Shown: one piece after another, positions 35,442 to 47,514 of the stretch
How the letters are laid out: the number at the start of each line of letters is the position of its first letter
Numbering within the stretch: the first letter of the stretch is position 1
Source of the DNA: Tetradesmus obliquus
Taxonomy: Eukaryota > Chlorophyta > Chlorophyceae > Sphaeropleales > Scenedesmaceae
Direction of reading: 5' to 3'
Assembly (NCBI GenBank): GCA_030272155.1
Contig: CP126191.1
Location: 2,502,501-2,566,500, forward strand
DNA length: 64,000 nt
Notes under the pieces: model-generated
Told to the model about the DNA's origin: nothing
Database searches by the model: none
What the model saw: the letters and a program-made list of their open reading frames with translations, nothing else
Program-made: the position numbers and the translations under genes

Positions 35442-37357
35442 ATGCTTAACAGCAGATTAAATAAACTGCAACCACACGGATCGTCAACAGCAGGTCTACC
35501 CAGGCCTGTGCAGCGAGCAGCATGTTTGAAAGTGCAGTGCAGCCTTGGCAGCAGCCCGCAGCAACCACGCAGCAGCAAGCCGCTGCAGCCCGAGGCGCAG
35601 CTGGAACAGCAGCAGGAGCGACTAAGCAGACTCGTAGCGCTGTCGAGCAAGTTGCCCAATCAAGCAGACCAGCTTTGGGACCCTTCTGACCGCAATGAGG
35701 AGAAGCTCATCGTGCTGGAGAAGCCAGCCACGCGCAGCATATCAGATCTAGACTATCTTAGCGTAAGTACATTGTATAAGCTTTAGTATGTTGCACGGCT
35801 TGACACGGCAGCACCCTGACCTGCTGTGCTCCTGCTGCTGCTGCACTGCTGGTGTTACTGTGTGCCTGCAGGAGCTGCTAGCCATCCAGCAGAACGATGG
35901 GCCAAAAAACCTAGGGTTCTTTGGCACAAGGAACATGGGCATGACACATCAGAAGCTGGTAGAGATCCTCAGCTATGCCATGGTGTCGACAGTAAGTGCA
36001 TCTGTACGCACACGACCAGCAGCCCACAGCAGTGCAGTACTACTCAGTACAAAACACAGAGCATTCACTGCAGCATTGCTGACGCACACAAGCTGGTTAG
36101 CCCCATTCACGCCAACAACAGCAGCAGCTGCTTGGTGAGGCAGCACATGGCAGCTGCGATGGGTGTCGTCGCAGCACATATATTGCACCGTTCCTGAGCA
36201 GTTGCTGTAGCAGCTGAGCGTGCTGGCACTGGCAAAGATCGCACTCACCACACTTCCTGCTCAGCACCACCCCGATGTCATCATTGTGCTGCACCTGCTG
36301 CTGCACACGCCAGGGCAACCACATATACACGTCTGGCGCCACTGGCACAAACGCTGCAGTGATCAAGGGCGCGCTGCGCGCTGAGGCGCCAGACCTGCTG
36401 ACAGTGATCCTGCCTCAGAGCCTGTCGCGGCAGCCGCAGGAGTCGCAGGAGCTGCTGTCGCAGGTGCGCATGCTGCTGCTGCGGGGTGAGCAGCTGTGCT
36501 TCAGCTGGTGCAGACACAGCAAGCAGCAGCTGCAGGCAAGCTGTGGGGTGATGATCTGCTGTGGCTGGCAGCAGCTAGCAGTACAGCAGTGGGGGCACCA
36601 GCGACAGCAGCGGGTGATGCAGAGGCATGCAGGGGCTGCAATGGCGTTTGCAGGAGCCAGCATGCAATGGCAGCGTGGGTGCGTGCTGTTGAGTCCACTG
36701 CACTCGCTGCAGGCACGCCGGTAAGGTTCAGCAGCAGGGGCGGCCATGATTCAACGACTGTGTGTGGCACAAGCTTACTGGATACATCGGCTGTGGCAGC
36801 AGCTGGCGCACGTGATGTGCACTGCGCCGGCACCAGCGGCGGCAGCAGCAGCAGCAGCAGCAGCTCAACTGCACCATCACTAAAGGCAGCTTGCTTGCTT
36901 GCACTGCCGGCTGCGTTGCAGGTACAAAACGTAGTAGAGATGCCGGAGCACGACAAGCTGTCGCTGATGGATGCAAGCAGGTGGGGTGGCTGCAGCAAGC
37001 ACTGTCACCTGCGATCAGCGTCAAAGCCTTGGCAAGCGGCAGCACAGCCAGCTGCTGCTGTATACCAGCAGAGCATGTACGCTGCACTGCACCAGTTGTC
37101 ATCTATGTCGATGCACTCACAGCACAGCCGGCAAACAGGGTGGGCATGTGCACGAGATTTCTTGCTGCCAGTTAGCGCCAGCATCAATCTGCATTCTGTT
37201 CCTCTGTGTGCACATGCGCAGATTCTGCAACCGCGAGATCATCAGCAAAGTGCAGCAGGTCATTTGCTTCGCTTTCCACGACAGCAGATTGCTGCTGGAG
37301 ACGTGCGTGGAGGCAAAGGACTCAAAGAAGATCGTCACGCTGTTCTACCTGGACTGA
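35442..37357 (+). CDS. Plastid-type DprA/LOG-fold protein (annotated in plants as DNA recombination-mediator protein A), 261 aa
   Basis: Exons: 35442-35762, 35872-35991, 36314-36463, 36922-36980, 37222-37357 (TGA). Residues 1-50 are rich in Ser, Arg and Gln with few acids, ending near VQCSLGSS, as in a chloroplast transit peptide. The conserved body begins around residue 110: FFGTRNMGMTHQKLVEILSY, then IYTSGATGTNAAVIKGAL, the LTVILPQSLSRQP segment, VQNVVEMP and the C-terminal VICFAFHDSRLLLETC and IVTLFYLD. I recognise this as the family conserved in cyanobacteria, algae and land plants. It has a Rossmann-like nucleotide-binding fold related to DprA and LOG proteins (the GTRNMG and SGATGTN loops would form the phosphate site). 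The in vivo function in plastids is not established. The ATG at 35442 opens the first coding exon. Three introns are over 200 bases. Confidence 0.9.
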
Positions 37358-38295
37358 AGCAGCGGCAGCAGCAGCAGCAGCAGCAGCAGTAGCAGCAGCA
37401 TATCATCCATTAACACAGGGCTGAGCTGGCAGCAGCAGGCTACTTGCTGTGGGGTTGTGCAGCCGGCATGGCTATTTTAAGCAGCAGCCAGGCAAGTGGC
37501 CTGTGTCCTGGGGTGTGGGGTGGGCTGGTGCGCAGTGGGTCAATGGTCCTGGGCTGCTGTGTGCAGTGCAGGCTGACACTGATTTTGTGCGACAGCCATG
37601 TGTCATCATCATGTTATCATTCTTGTCATAGCAACAGCCATGTATAACAGCAACCTTTTGCATGCTGCCACCGTTGCAAGGTGTGCATTGGGTGGAGAGC
37701 GGCTAGCTAGCCACTTGAGTGGCTGCATCGTGTAGGTAGCTTCCACCAGTGTCACGTCACTTGGTGGGAGCCATGGCACGACTCCTTTACAGCAATACGT
37801 GGTGGCTATGTCAATGCGCGTGCCCTGCAACCGCTGGCACTGTTGAGGACATAACCATCAGCGAAGCCGCTGGCAATCTGCCTGTGACACTTGGCAATGC
37901 TAGGCACACAGCCGTTGTAACACTGTGATCACTTCAGTACTACTAAGTATGGACATCGTGCGTTATGCTCATGATGAGACTGCAGGCACTTTGAGGTTGA
38001 TCGGTCAAGTCGTCAGGTAGCAGTGATGCAGGCAGGAATTAACCACACGTCCAGGCCCTAGGGGCAGAGGGATGACTGATGTGTCACAGGTTCTTGTCAT
38101 ACGTTCTCTGTCAAGCACGACGCAGTAGCATACCCTCACAAAGTGTTTAACACGGTCCATCTAACGTGTTCACACGCCGATTGCTTGGTGATCTCTTCAT
38201 TTGAGGCTGCCTTCCGCTGGCGTGCAAGTTTGTCGCGGGTTTCACTGGAAGAGAAAGGCTCGTTCAACTGTCGACCTAGAAAACCAAGATATAAG
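37358..38295. other. Gene-free stretch between DprA-like and Cys-rich genes
   Basis: 3' UTR of the DprA-like gene, with a (CAG)n run at about 37367-37398 just after the stop, and the promoter/5' UTR of the secreted protein gene. A TGTAA lies at about 37916 and could be a poly(A) signal, though it is more than 500 bases after the stop. Confidence 0.45.
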
Positions 38296-41200
38296 ATGAC
38301 GCCAACACGATCCAGTTCGTTGCAGCTGGGCGCTGCCTGCATGCTGCTGTTCGTGTTCTTCTCCAGGTAGGCGCAAGTTTGACCAGAGAGGCAGGACACA
38401 TGGGCTACACTCCTGCCCAATCACAGACGCTATAAGTGGTTGCGAGCACGACTATGACGCTATATACCTGCAACGGCAAGCGAAGCTGCACAGAGCTGGC
38501 GTAGCGCTATGTTGTAGGCTTTTGCAGGCTGCTGATCAGGGGCACAGTAGTTGCACCAAATGCTCATGTAGCTGCTTTTGTGCAGGGTGGCAGCCCAGAC
38601 GTGCACGGACACCGCCAGGAACGGGCAAGAGACAGACTGTAAGTGAAGCGATGCTACGAGCAGTTGCAGGCCGCACACATGGCTGAACCTGATGCATTAA
38701 CCCAGGCTGTGGGCAGCCGCTGCAGTACAGCAGCGCATGCTGGCAGCACCTTTGCTTTGCTAAGCCATTGCAGCATCGAGGAGCACTTGGTTGCAGATCC
38801 GTGTGTAAATAGCCCAGTTGGCCGCAATCAACCTCAGCACGGGTCTGGATACATGGCGTGCTGTTGCCATGCTGCTGCTGCTGCAGTGAACTGCGGAGGG
38901 CCTGTCTGCCCCAAGTGCCTCACCAACAGGATGTGCCTTGTCAACAACGACTGCCTGAGTGGCAGCTGCGTGAACAGCCGCTGTGCAGAGCCCCCGCAGT
39001 GCTACAACAAGGTGAGCAAACAGCAAGCAGCAAAGGCATGCTGCCATGCCGTGCCGCAAGTCTGCAGTGGCATGCAGCCTACTGCTGTGGCATAACAGCA
39101 TGCCCAGGTCAGTGGCAAAGTGATTGTGCTTGCATGTTGACTGCTGGTTGTGTGACCCGCTGCAGGTGAAAGACAGGAGGGAGACAGATGTCGACTGGTG
39201 AGTGGCAGCAGCAAAAGCAGCAGCAAGTTGACTTGAGCAGGTCAAGGGCAGTTTGTAGCGTATTGAAGCAGCACAATGAAACCCGCACGGTGTGCTGCAG
39301 CAGCTGTGCATTGCGCTTGCGCACCTTCCTGCAAGTGAGTCACCCCGCAACCCCTTCAGTTGTTGACACACGTGCCACTTCTTGCTCCTGCAGTGGCGGC
39401 GGAGAATGCTTTGAAGCCTGTTGGTTTGGCAGGCAGTGTGCCGGCACATGGGATTGCAGGTGACTGGCTGACGCAACCAACAGCGCTGCTGGAGCTCTGA
39501 ATCACTGTTGTTGCATTTTTTGGCACCGATGCGTGCACCAGGGAAAACAGTAGCTTTGTGATTGGTGTTCAAACCCTGCGCTGCAACAGAGTGGCAACGC
39601 TTGCTCCATCCACGCATCATGGCAGCATTCAACAAAAGCTTGCAAAGCAGCAGCACATCCCAAAGGGCGAGTGTGTGTGTGCTGACGCAGCTACATCTTC
39701 ATGTGTGTTGCAGGAGCCGCATCTGCAGCGGCGGCTTGTGTGTGGAGGCACCCACCTGCGCAAATGGCATCAAAGACGGCAGGGAGACTGGTAAGCGCTG
39801 TGTGAGCAGCAGCGCAGCAGCAACAAACACGCCGTGCGTGCTTTCGCGCTGGATTATGATGCTGCTGCCCGCCATCTGGTGCAGCCTGCACACTGATTGA
39901 TGACACACCACAGCAGCAGCATAACATAGCATACAGCGTCATGACCGCGCAGACCTCCAGTTGCTGCCAAGTTCATGTGTCGGTTTGACCTTGTGTACTG
40001 CTGCTGTCTTCTACTGCTGCTGTCCAGACATTGACTGTGGCGGTGGCGGCTGCCGGGCGCTGTGCATGCGGACACAGGCCTGCATCGACTTCAGAGTGAG
40101 CCCGCAGCGCAGCAAGGCGCACAAGAGTCTGTAGTGCTGCTGATGCAACAGCTACCGCTGTCAGAATGCAGTTTCTTCGTTCTGGCATATGGCATATGCT
40201 AAACTGTTCCATGCGAAGGGGTTTGTCTGTGCAGTGCTGTTGAGCAGTGCCCTAGTGCCTTGTGAGCTGGCATGCGTTTGACAGCACCAGCCTGGGCTAC
40301 GCAGCAGCTGCAGCATGCCAGCGGCTACCTGTACACTACCTGCCTGACAACAATGCTCAACCGCATGCCATTGTACGCTATTTGCATGCAATGAATGAAC
40401 TTCAACGTGTGGATGCTTCCTGCTGGGTGTTCCTGCAGGACTGTGCTACAGGCGTGTGCTCAGGCGGCATCTGCAGGCAGGCCGCAACCTGCACCAACCG
40501 GGTCAGGGATGACAATGAGGGGGATGTAGATTGCGGGCAGGTCTGCGACAGGCAGTGCGGGGTGGGCGGCACCTGCCAGGCTGATGGTGATTGCATCAGC
40601 GGCGTCTGCAGGAATGGCCGGTGCCTGGACGCGCCGACGTGCAGCAACAACATCAAGGATGGCAGGGAGACAGGTGCGAGTGGCTGAGCGCTGGTTGCGC
40701 GACTCTGGCAGCAATGCATGACAATGTGCCAAGCGGGCGGTGACCACATGTTGACAGGGGCAACATTGCTCAGGATGATGAGGCCATCCCAGTGCTATGC
40801 TGGCTTGTTCTCAACCGAGTAATGAGTGCTGCATGGTGCTGCAGTGCAGCCCTTATAACAAGCACTGCAGCTGGCCCCTGCAGTGTGCAAGCCTGTGAAT
40901 ATATTGGCTGACTAGCTGGCACTTTGACTGCTCCTGACTGGACTGCTGCTGTTGCTGCTGCCTGTTTGCTGTTGCTGGCTACTACGCTGCCGCCTGCTTA
41001 CCATTCAACTTGATGTGAGCAGACATCGACTGGTGAGTGGCTGTGCGGCGACAGTGATGTGCAGCGTCAATGCGCGCCTGCACACCTGGTGCTGCAATAA
41101 GCCGTCTGTTTGATGTGCAAAGGAAATGGCAGCATTGTGCAGCTAGCAACAGCAGATCCTAGCGCAAGCAGCTGCTGTAAGTCCGAGCTCTGCTGTGCCC

Positions 41201-42908
41201 AATCACCATGTGTCGGTGGTGTGCACACGAACTGGGTTTGCTGTTGCCTGGGGCCTTTGCATGGCATCTACCGACTGCCGTAAACACACAGCGGTAGTGC
41301 TGTGTACCACTACCAGTTTCACCCTAGCCTGTCACACCATATGGTACACATCAGTAAGGGAGAGCACAACGATGCTAATTGCACTAATGCCCCCCGCATT
41401 CCTGTCTCGCGATGTCCTGTGGCTTGCAGCGGTGGTGGCGGCTGCAGCGCTGCGTGCGGTGTGGGCCAGAGCTGCGGCTCTACTTGGGACTGCAGCACAC
41501 GCACCTGCGGCACCAATGGACAGTGCCAGCAGCTGAGCTCCTGCACAAATGGCATCTGGGACACTGCCACAGAAGGTGCACTGGACTGCGGCGACAACTG
41601 CGCCAGGCAGTGTGGTGTGGCCAGCACCTGCCGCATCAACGGGGATTGCATCAGCAGCGTCTGCAGCAGCGGCAGGTGCACGGATGCCCCGACTTGCAGG
41701 AACAGCATCAGGGATGGCAGGGAGACAGATGTGGACTGGTGAGCAGGGGTGCAGGCTGAGTTGCTGCTGCACACCAGGCTGGTTTGTGTGCAGTAGCCCT
41801 TATCAAGCAGTCATGTCTGTGCAAGATTACTGCTCATGCCGCTCTGACTGCAGCAATGTATTTGGATCACCAGCACTATCGACAGCAGCGATGATGCAAG
41901 CACAAATATGTATGTGTGCTTTGGGAACAAGCCAGTGCAGCCCACATGAGCAGCGTGTGTGCTCGCAGGGCCAGTGCCCACTTCAGGTGTCTTGATGCCT
42001 TGCTTTGCTTTACAACATGGCCACCGAGCTTGCAGATTGGTGTACAGCAACCACTGACATGCCACACTGCCTCATGTTGTGCGCAGTGGTGGCGGCGGCT
42101 GTGGCGCAGCTTGCCGCATTGGCCAGGCTTGCGCCACCAACTGGGATTGCCAAGGGACAGCCATCTGCACAAACCGTGTGTGCACCGCCCCCCCCGTGCC
42201 CAGCCCTTCCCCTTCCCCCAGCCCCTCTCCTGCACCTCCTGAGCCCACTTGCACAGACGGCGTGAGGAATGGTGAGTGACTATGGGCTGCTTGTGTTACC
42301 AGCACTGACCTGCAACAGGCTGTGGGTCTCACACACAGCTGGCTGATCGGCAGCTGTTCCTGTGGCGGTAATTCGTCCTGTGGCAAGCATTGCTGTGTTC
42401 TGCAAACCAGTGGTAGCTGGGACTTTGCACAGCAGCGCTCTCGCTGTGGATGATCACCGATCTGACCGGCTGCCACCTCTGCTGCTGTATTGCAGGGCGG
42501 GAGACAGATGTAGACTGGTGAGCAGTATGTGCTGGCAGCTGACAACAAGCCAGCAGCAGAGCATGCAGTGTACCATGTGCATACATGTGGTGTTGCGTGC
42601 TTTCCTGCATGAGACACCATACAGGCCTCAAGCAGCATGCCCTGAGAGGCTCCGCAGCGCTTCCATTTTATGCCAGCATTGGGAATGTTACGGTACGCAG
42701 CACAGTTACTTGGTGTATTGTGTTCCTGTGCGCTCCTTTTCGCTTGTAATGTGCTGGCCATGATGGCAGTGCCAACTAACTTTCCTGCGACTGTGGCACA
42801 CCTGTTTGCTGCTGCCGCTGCAGTGGTGGGCCGGACTGCCCTGCCTGCCTAGGCCAGAGGCTGTGCTGGGACAACAGCGACTGCCAGAGCAACCAATGCC
42901 TCTTCTGA
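38296..42908 (+). CDS. Secreted modular cysteine-rich protein with eight ETDxDCGG modules, 445 aa, 13 exons
   Basis: Exons: 38296-38366, 38586-38638, 38887-39011, 39166-39197, 39394-39459, 39714-39790, 40028-40095, 40439-40673, 41023-41032, 41430-41738, 42087-42271, 42496-42517, 42824-42908 (TGA). Exon 1 encodes a signal peptide (MTPTRSSS, then LGAACMLLFVFF). The rest is eight modules of pattern C-TNGIRDGRETDVDCGG-C-C-GxxC-DC-SGxC-C. In total 64 of 445 residues are Cys, implying heavy disulphide bonding. A (SP)n-type stretch, VPSPSPSPSPSPAPP, lies between modules 7 and 8 and is typical of hydroxyproline-rich algal wall glycoproteins. Similar DGxETDVDCGG modules occur in extracellular proteins of algae and bacteria. 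I infer an extracellular-matrix or cell-surface role; the ligand is unknown. Introns fall again and again inside the ETDxDC motif, so modules spread as exons. Exon 9 is only 10 bases and exon 12 only 22. The last module ends the protein with no anchor. Confidence 0.9.
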
Positions 42909-45612
42909 GCTGAGCGGTAGCTGCAGCAGACACTGGGACAGCAAGGATGCTGCCATGCAGACACAGTGCAGGCTGATAGTGCAGCGTGCTAAGAGCATTG
43001 CAGCATCATGATGGTCAGCGCGGCGCAGCTGCCAGCACACACTGCTGCTCTTGAGACTGGCTGAAGTTGCAGGATGGAGGAAGGCAGCAGCACTGCATAC
43101 TTTGGTCAACGCAACTGCTCACTCGGTCAACTCAACCTCTGCCCTTGGTCCGTGAAGCTGCATGACCAGGGGCTGGCAACGGTGTTGGCGGCATGTAGAT
43201 TTGTGTACCTTTGCCATCAGGCACAGGTTGTGGCTTAAGGTGGCGCTTGCGGAGGGTGAAGGTCACCTGTTGTTTGCCTACAGGCTTTTTGTAACTGCGT
43301 GCTGTGTCTTTGGCGTGTACAGCGCCGTGCATTTCGTCATTGCTGTGGTACTGTTGAGTGTTGCGGAAGGGTGACTTCCAATGGCCAAGGTTGGCCCTGC
43401 GCAGCTGGCTGCAGCGGCGGCCCTGCAGATGCATGGTTTGAGTTCACACTAGCATATGAACAGCTTGCATTGACAAATCAATTGATCAGTTGTAGAGTGA
43501 GGGGTGGTTGCTGCCTGCGCAAATCCATTCAATATTGGATTGATTGCGCAGAGCGCTGTTGTACCTGCTTGGGAGGATACTATGGTCTAGTAGGCCAACG
43601 TGGCACTGGCACTTGAGTGTGATCGAGCTTGATCATGAAATAAGTTTGCTGAGCACTTGGCAGCTCCAGGGATTACGTCCACCAGTTGGCGACAGGCACC
43701 AGCAGTGGAGACGCTGCAATTTAGTATTACCATCTACTAGTATACCACGTCGCTACCAAGGATGTGTTGCTGCAGTGCAGCAGCGCTCAGGCTTGCGTGC
43801 TGCTGGCATTGCTGGCCTTGTCGCAGAGCAATGCCACTGCTGGCATGTAGAGTGCAGCTGGCTGATGTAAAGAATTACTCTTTTTATGGCTCCTGGGTCC
43901 CCTAGAAGCGAGGTAAATGCATATATATGCATCTAGCTGCTGGTCCAGCATGGACCAAGAGGCCCGGCCCCCGCCTATATCTCATGATGCTCCAAATGGC
44001 CTGTCGTTCAGCCCAGCTGATGCAGTATGATGCAGATACTAACTAGTAGTTCTAGGTGTCAATGACCATCAACTGCTTGCAGCATCTGCATGGCCTGCAG
44101 ACGGCCGCGGCGTGCCTGAGCCTGCTTGCATCAGGGATGTGGAGGAGCCTTCTGGCCAGGCTGGGCTCAGCGCAGCTGCTGCAGCCGCTTAACGTTAAGC
44201 GACTGTCAACAGTGGCCGCATCGTGCTAAACTGATCCGGGAATTCCTGCCTTTGAAGGCGCTCATCTTTGCAGTGCCCACACTGTGACAGCCGGGCTCAG
44301 CCAGTAAGAGTCTCACAAACTCTGTTTCAACCCAATGAACCCTGACCCAGTGGCTGGGGATGCTCGCCAAGCCAGCCGACCGACAACTGGAGAGCCTCAG
44401 ACACATTTTCACATTTTGGAAGACATGTATGCTATGTGGACGGTTCACCGGGTCACAAACAGTCTCGGACTGTGCAGGCAGCCGATGGGCTGGCCAGCCT
44501 GGTGAAGTGTTGCAGATGCAGCCACCTGCTGGCTGTCACCAGGCCGCCTGGTGACCTCAGGGCCTGAGGGCAGCAAAGTGGTGAGATCACAGCCGCCTCA
44601 TGGTAGCCTGATGCTTACGTCTCTGTTTTAGGCCGAAAGTTTTCGTGCGCGATGGCTGCTCATAAACAGACCAGGTTGGGTCCCCCGAAGCAACACATAA
44701 ACGAAGGCGTGCTGACACCCTTCAACGAAGGCGTGCTGACGACAACGAAGCTCTGCATGTCTTGCATATTCGTGCGTCTGCTGAAATTTATAAATACATA
44801 ATTAGATCATAAATGCTGCGTCTGTAAGTGCTCTGCGCATGGCTAGTGTAGTGATAAGCTGCTGAATCTACGAGAAGAGGTGCCAGCCAGGTGTTTGGGC
44901 AAAGCGACGGACCCAATGGTTTTATTAGATATAATTAAGCGCTAGTGCGATGCACACCCCTCCAGCAGGAGTTTGATGGTCGAGTCAGCGCTACAGGGCA
45001 GGTTCGCCTCCTGACATGCCCTCAGTGACATTCTTGTTTGTTTCCCACGTCGCTCATACACCAGACACATTCTGTCTTGCATTTGCATCCTGAGCAGAAT
45101 TTTCAGGTAAATAAGACCATAACAACCCGATTAGCTCCGCAATATACTTGTTCACCTACGTCCACCCCCAGCAGCAGCATCACTATAAGGTGCAGCAGCA
45201 TCCACAACAAGACAAGCTAACTAGCAAGGGTGTGTCTTCCATCAAGTGCGCGCATGTGCAAGCTCGCCCTTGGTCGCCACTCCTCTCGAGCAAGCCAACT
45301 CCAGGCCAACACCTGGTGAGCCTACGGCTGTGCGGCCTGAAAACGTTCAACATACTGTGCTTCTGCTGGTATGACCTACTGCATGATTGGAGAGCTGTCT
45401 CATCGCCTGACCTCATCTCTTGTTGATTACTTCACACGGCTAGCAAGACTCTGTAGGCGCTATACGGCGGCGATTAACGTTCCTGCTGTGTGGTTCGGCA
45501 TAAACACGGCGATCTTTGCGAAGATCGAGGCTGACCATGCGCCTGTGCTTGTGTTGCGTGCTTGCGTGAACTCGCCTTTCTTGACAGGGCGGAGGCAAGC
45601 CTGCCCAACGCC
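42909..45612. other. Gene-poor stretch between Cys-rich and SBP genes
   Basis: The left part is the 3' flank of the Cys-rich gene; the right part should hold the SBP promoter/5' UTR. A 16-base direct repeat ACGAAGGCGTGCTGAC lies at about 44701-44741, and a TATATATGCAT palindromic run at about 43919-43932. Apart from the doubtful minus-strand frame listed separately, nothing is supported. Confidence 0.45.
43132..43434 (-). other. Doubtful minus-strand open frame, 100 codons
   Basis: ATG to TGA without interruption on the strand opposite the Cys-rich gene. The C-terminal half is Lys/Arg/Pro-rich (for example LRKRHLKPQPVPDGKG), with a composition more protein-like than its neighbours. No family is recognised and no flanking exon is convincing. 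It could be chance or a remnant of a mobile element. Confidence 0.2.
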
Positions 45613-47361
45613 ATGGAGCTGTCATACCTGGAAACGCAAGACACGATGACAACTGATCAGCAGGAGATGCCTGCTGCAACAGCCAGGCCCAAGCCCAAGC
45701 GCATGTGCCAGGTGGGTGCTGAGTTGACAAGCGGCACCGCGTGCAGCATCACAGAATGCGCCAGGGCTGCCTATGTCGACGATATGGCCCAGCTCGATTC
45801 AACATCTTGTTGTTATGTGACCGACTGGTCCAAAGCAAGCGTGATACGTGCATGCTAGTCCTTCTGCCGGCTGGTCTGCCGGCCCTGGTGCTGTCAGACG
45901 CGTCCTGAACTCCTTTGCGCTGCTGCTTGCTGCTGCAGGTGCCGGGCTGCACTGCTGACCTGGAAGCCATTGGCAAGCCCTACTGCTGCATGAAGCGCAT
46001 CTGCCCAGTTCACATGAAGGTGGGGCAGTGCACCAGCACACACGCACAAGTCATGAGCGAACACACACATCACAGCGCCCTGAACATCGCCTGCGCGCTG
46101 GTCTGCAGCGCATGCCTGTGCTTTTCCCTATAGAGCACTGCCCAGGACACTGCTAAAGGCATGCATCTCCACCATGCTGATTGCTTGTTGTTTGTTGTTG
46201 ATTATCCGGTGCTCATGCGTTGCACGCCTCTTTCCCTGCCCTGCCCTTGCCACCCTTCAGGCTGACGTCATCCCCATGTGTGACCAGTACATGCGCTACT
46301 GCCAGCAGTGCGGCACTCTGGAGCAGCTGACCCTGTTTGAATCCGATAAGCGCAGCTGCAGGGACAGCCTCGGCAGGCGCATCAAGCGCCCGGCGCAGCC
46401 GGAGCAGAAGCGCGAGCGCCGCAACAGGCGCCAGGTCAACGCCGCCAGCAGCAACGACGCCAGCAATGGCAGCTGGGGCTTCCCTGCAGCAGACACAGCA
46501 GCAGCAGCAGCAGCTGCAGCCATGTGCGACACAGCGGCTGACATGAACGCATGCTGGGATGCATCGCTGCTGGCTGGCACAACGCTCCTGCCCGGCAGCA
46601 GCTGCTGGGAGGCGAGCGCTGCCACAGAAGCAGCCAGCTGGGCCAACGATTGGCTGGACCTTCCTGCAGCAGCAGTGCTGCCTGCAGCTGCTGTGACATC
46701 CCCTGTCCACACTGCATCAGATGTGGCAGCTGCAGACCCTGCTCTGACAGCCGAGCTGCTGGCACCTACAGCAACAGCCGCAGCTGCACCTGCGGCCGCT
46801 GCCGCTGCATGTGCCACTACTGCGGCCATGCCTTGGCAGCAGCAGACCATGCAGCAGCATATGCAGCTGCAGCCCATCTGCACGCGGGGCCTGGGTGCCC
46901 CAGCTGCAGGCATCAGCAGTCCTCTTGGCACCAGCTGTGACAGCAGCGACAGCTTGGACCCTGCAGTGCAGGAGCTTGAGCAGTACATGCTGCAGGAGCT
47001 GGCGGCTGCAGGCGTGCTGGCACTTAACAGCAGCAGCAGCGCGGCGCCGGTGCCGCAGCCACCAGCAGCAGTGCCAGCAGCAGCCCCACTGCAAGCCCAG
47101 CTGAGCTGGCCTGCTGCGCAGATGCAGCAGCAGCAGGCGCAGCTGGTGATGCCAGCTCTGCAGCACCAGTGCAGCGGTGTGTACGCACACGCGCAGCAGC
47201 AGTGGAGCAGGCCCTCTGCTGCACCTGCTGCTGCTTGCCAGCAGCACGGCATAGCCATGGGCGCGCCAGCGCCTGCTGTTATGCCCAGTGCTGTGCCAGC
47301 GGCTGTTGCAGGGGTGCTGCAGCCACTGCAGCATGCTCGCACAACTCCAGCGGGCTGCGAA

Positions 47362-47396
<35 letters not shown>

Positions 47397-47514
47397 TGCA
47401 AGCCGCCGTGGCCGCAATGCACATGTCATGGCGCAGCTGCAGGATAGGCTGTATGCGCTGCAGTCTCAGATGGAAGACATGCAGCTGATGTTGGGACTGC
47501 TGCAGGACTGCTGA
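45613..47514 (+). CDS. SBP-box transcription factor, 477 aa
   Basis: Exons: 45613-45711, 45939-46019, 46261-47514 (TGA). The SBP DNA-binding domain covers about residues 31-110 and is split by both introns. The first zinc site is Cys32-x4-Cys37 with Cys55-x2-His58. The second shows Cys74-x2-Cys77 and Cys93 (CQQC ... KRSC), but the His normally three residues after the second Cys is Glu81 here. Basic residues follow (RRIKRP, KRERRNRR) and form the usual overlapping nuclear signal. The remaining 350 residues are Ala/Gln-rich with many short poly-Ala runs, ending in a probable coiled coil (AQLQDRLYALQSQMEDMQ). SBP proteins bind GTAC cores in promoters; in green algae the best-known member, CRR1, controls copper and hypoxia responses. 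Nothing here shows which genes this one controls. The ATG at 45613 is the first ATG in the exon; an additional 5' coding exon cannot be excluded because the frame is open to about 45562. Confidence 0.88.

Noticed and set aside
46296-47429. 377-codon minus-strand frame
   Set aside because: It is the antisense shadow of the Ala/Gln-rich SBP exon 3.
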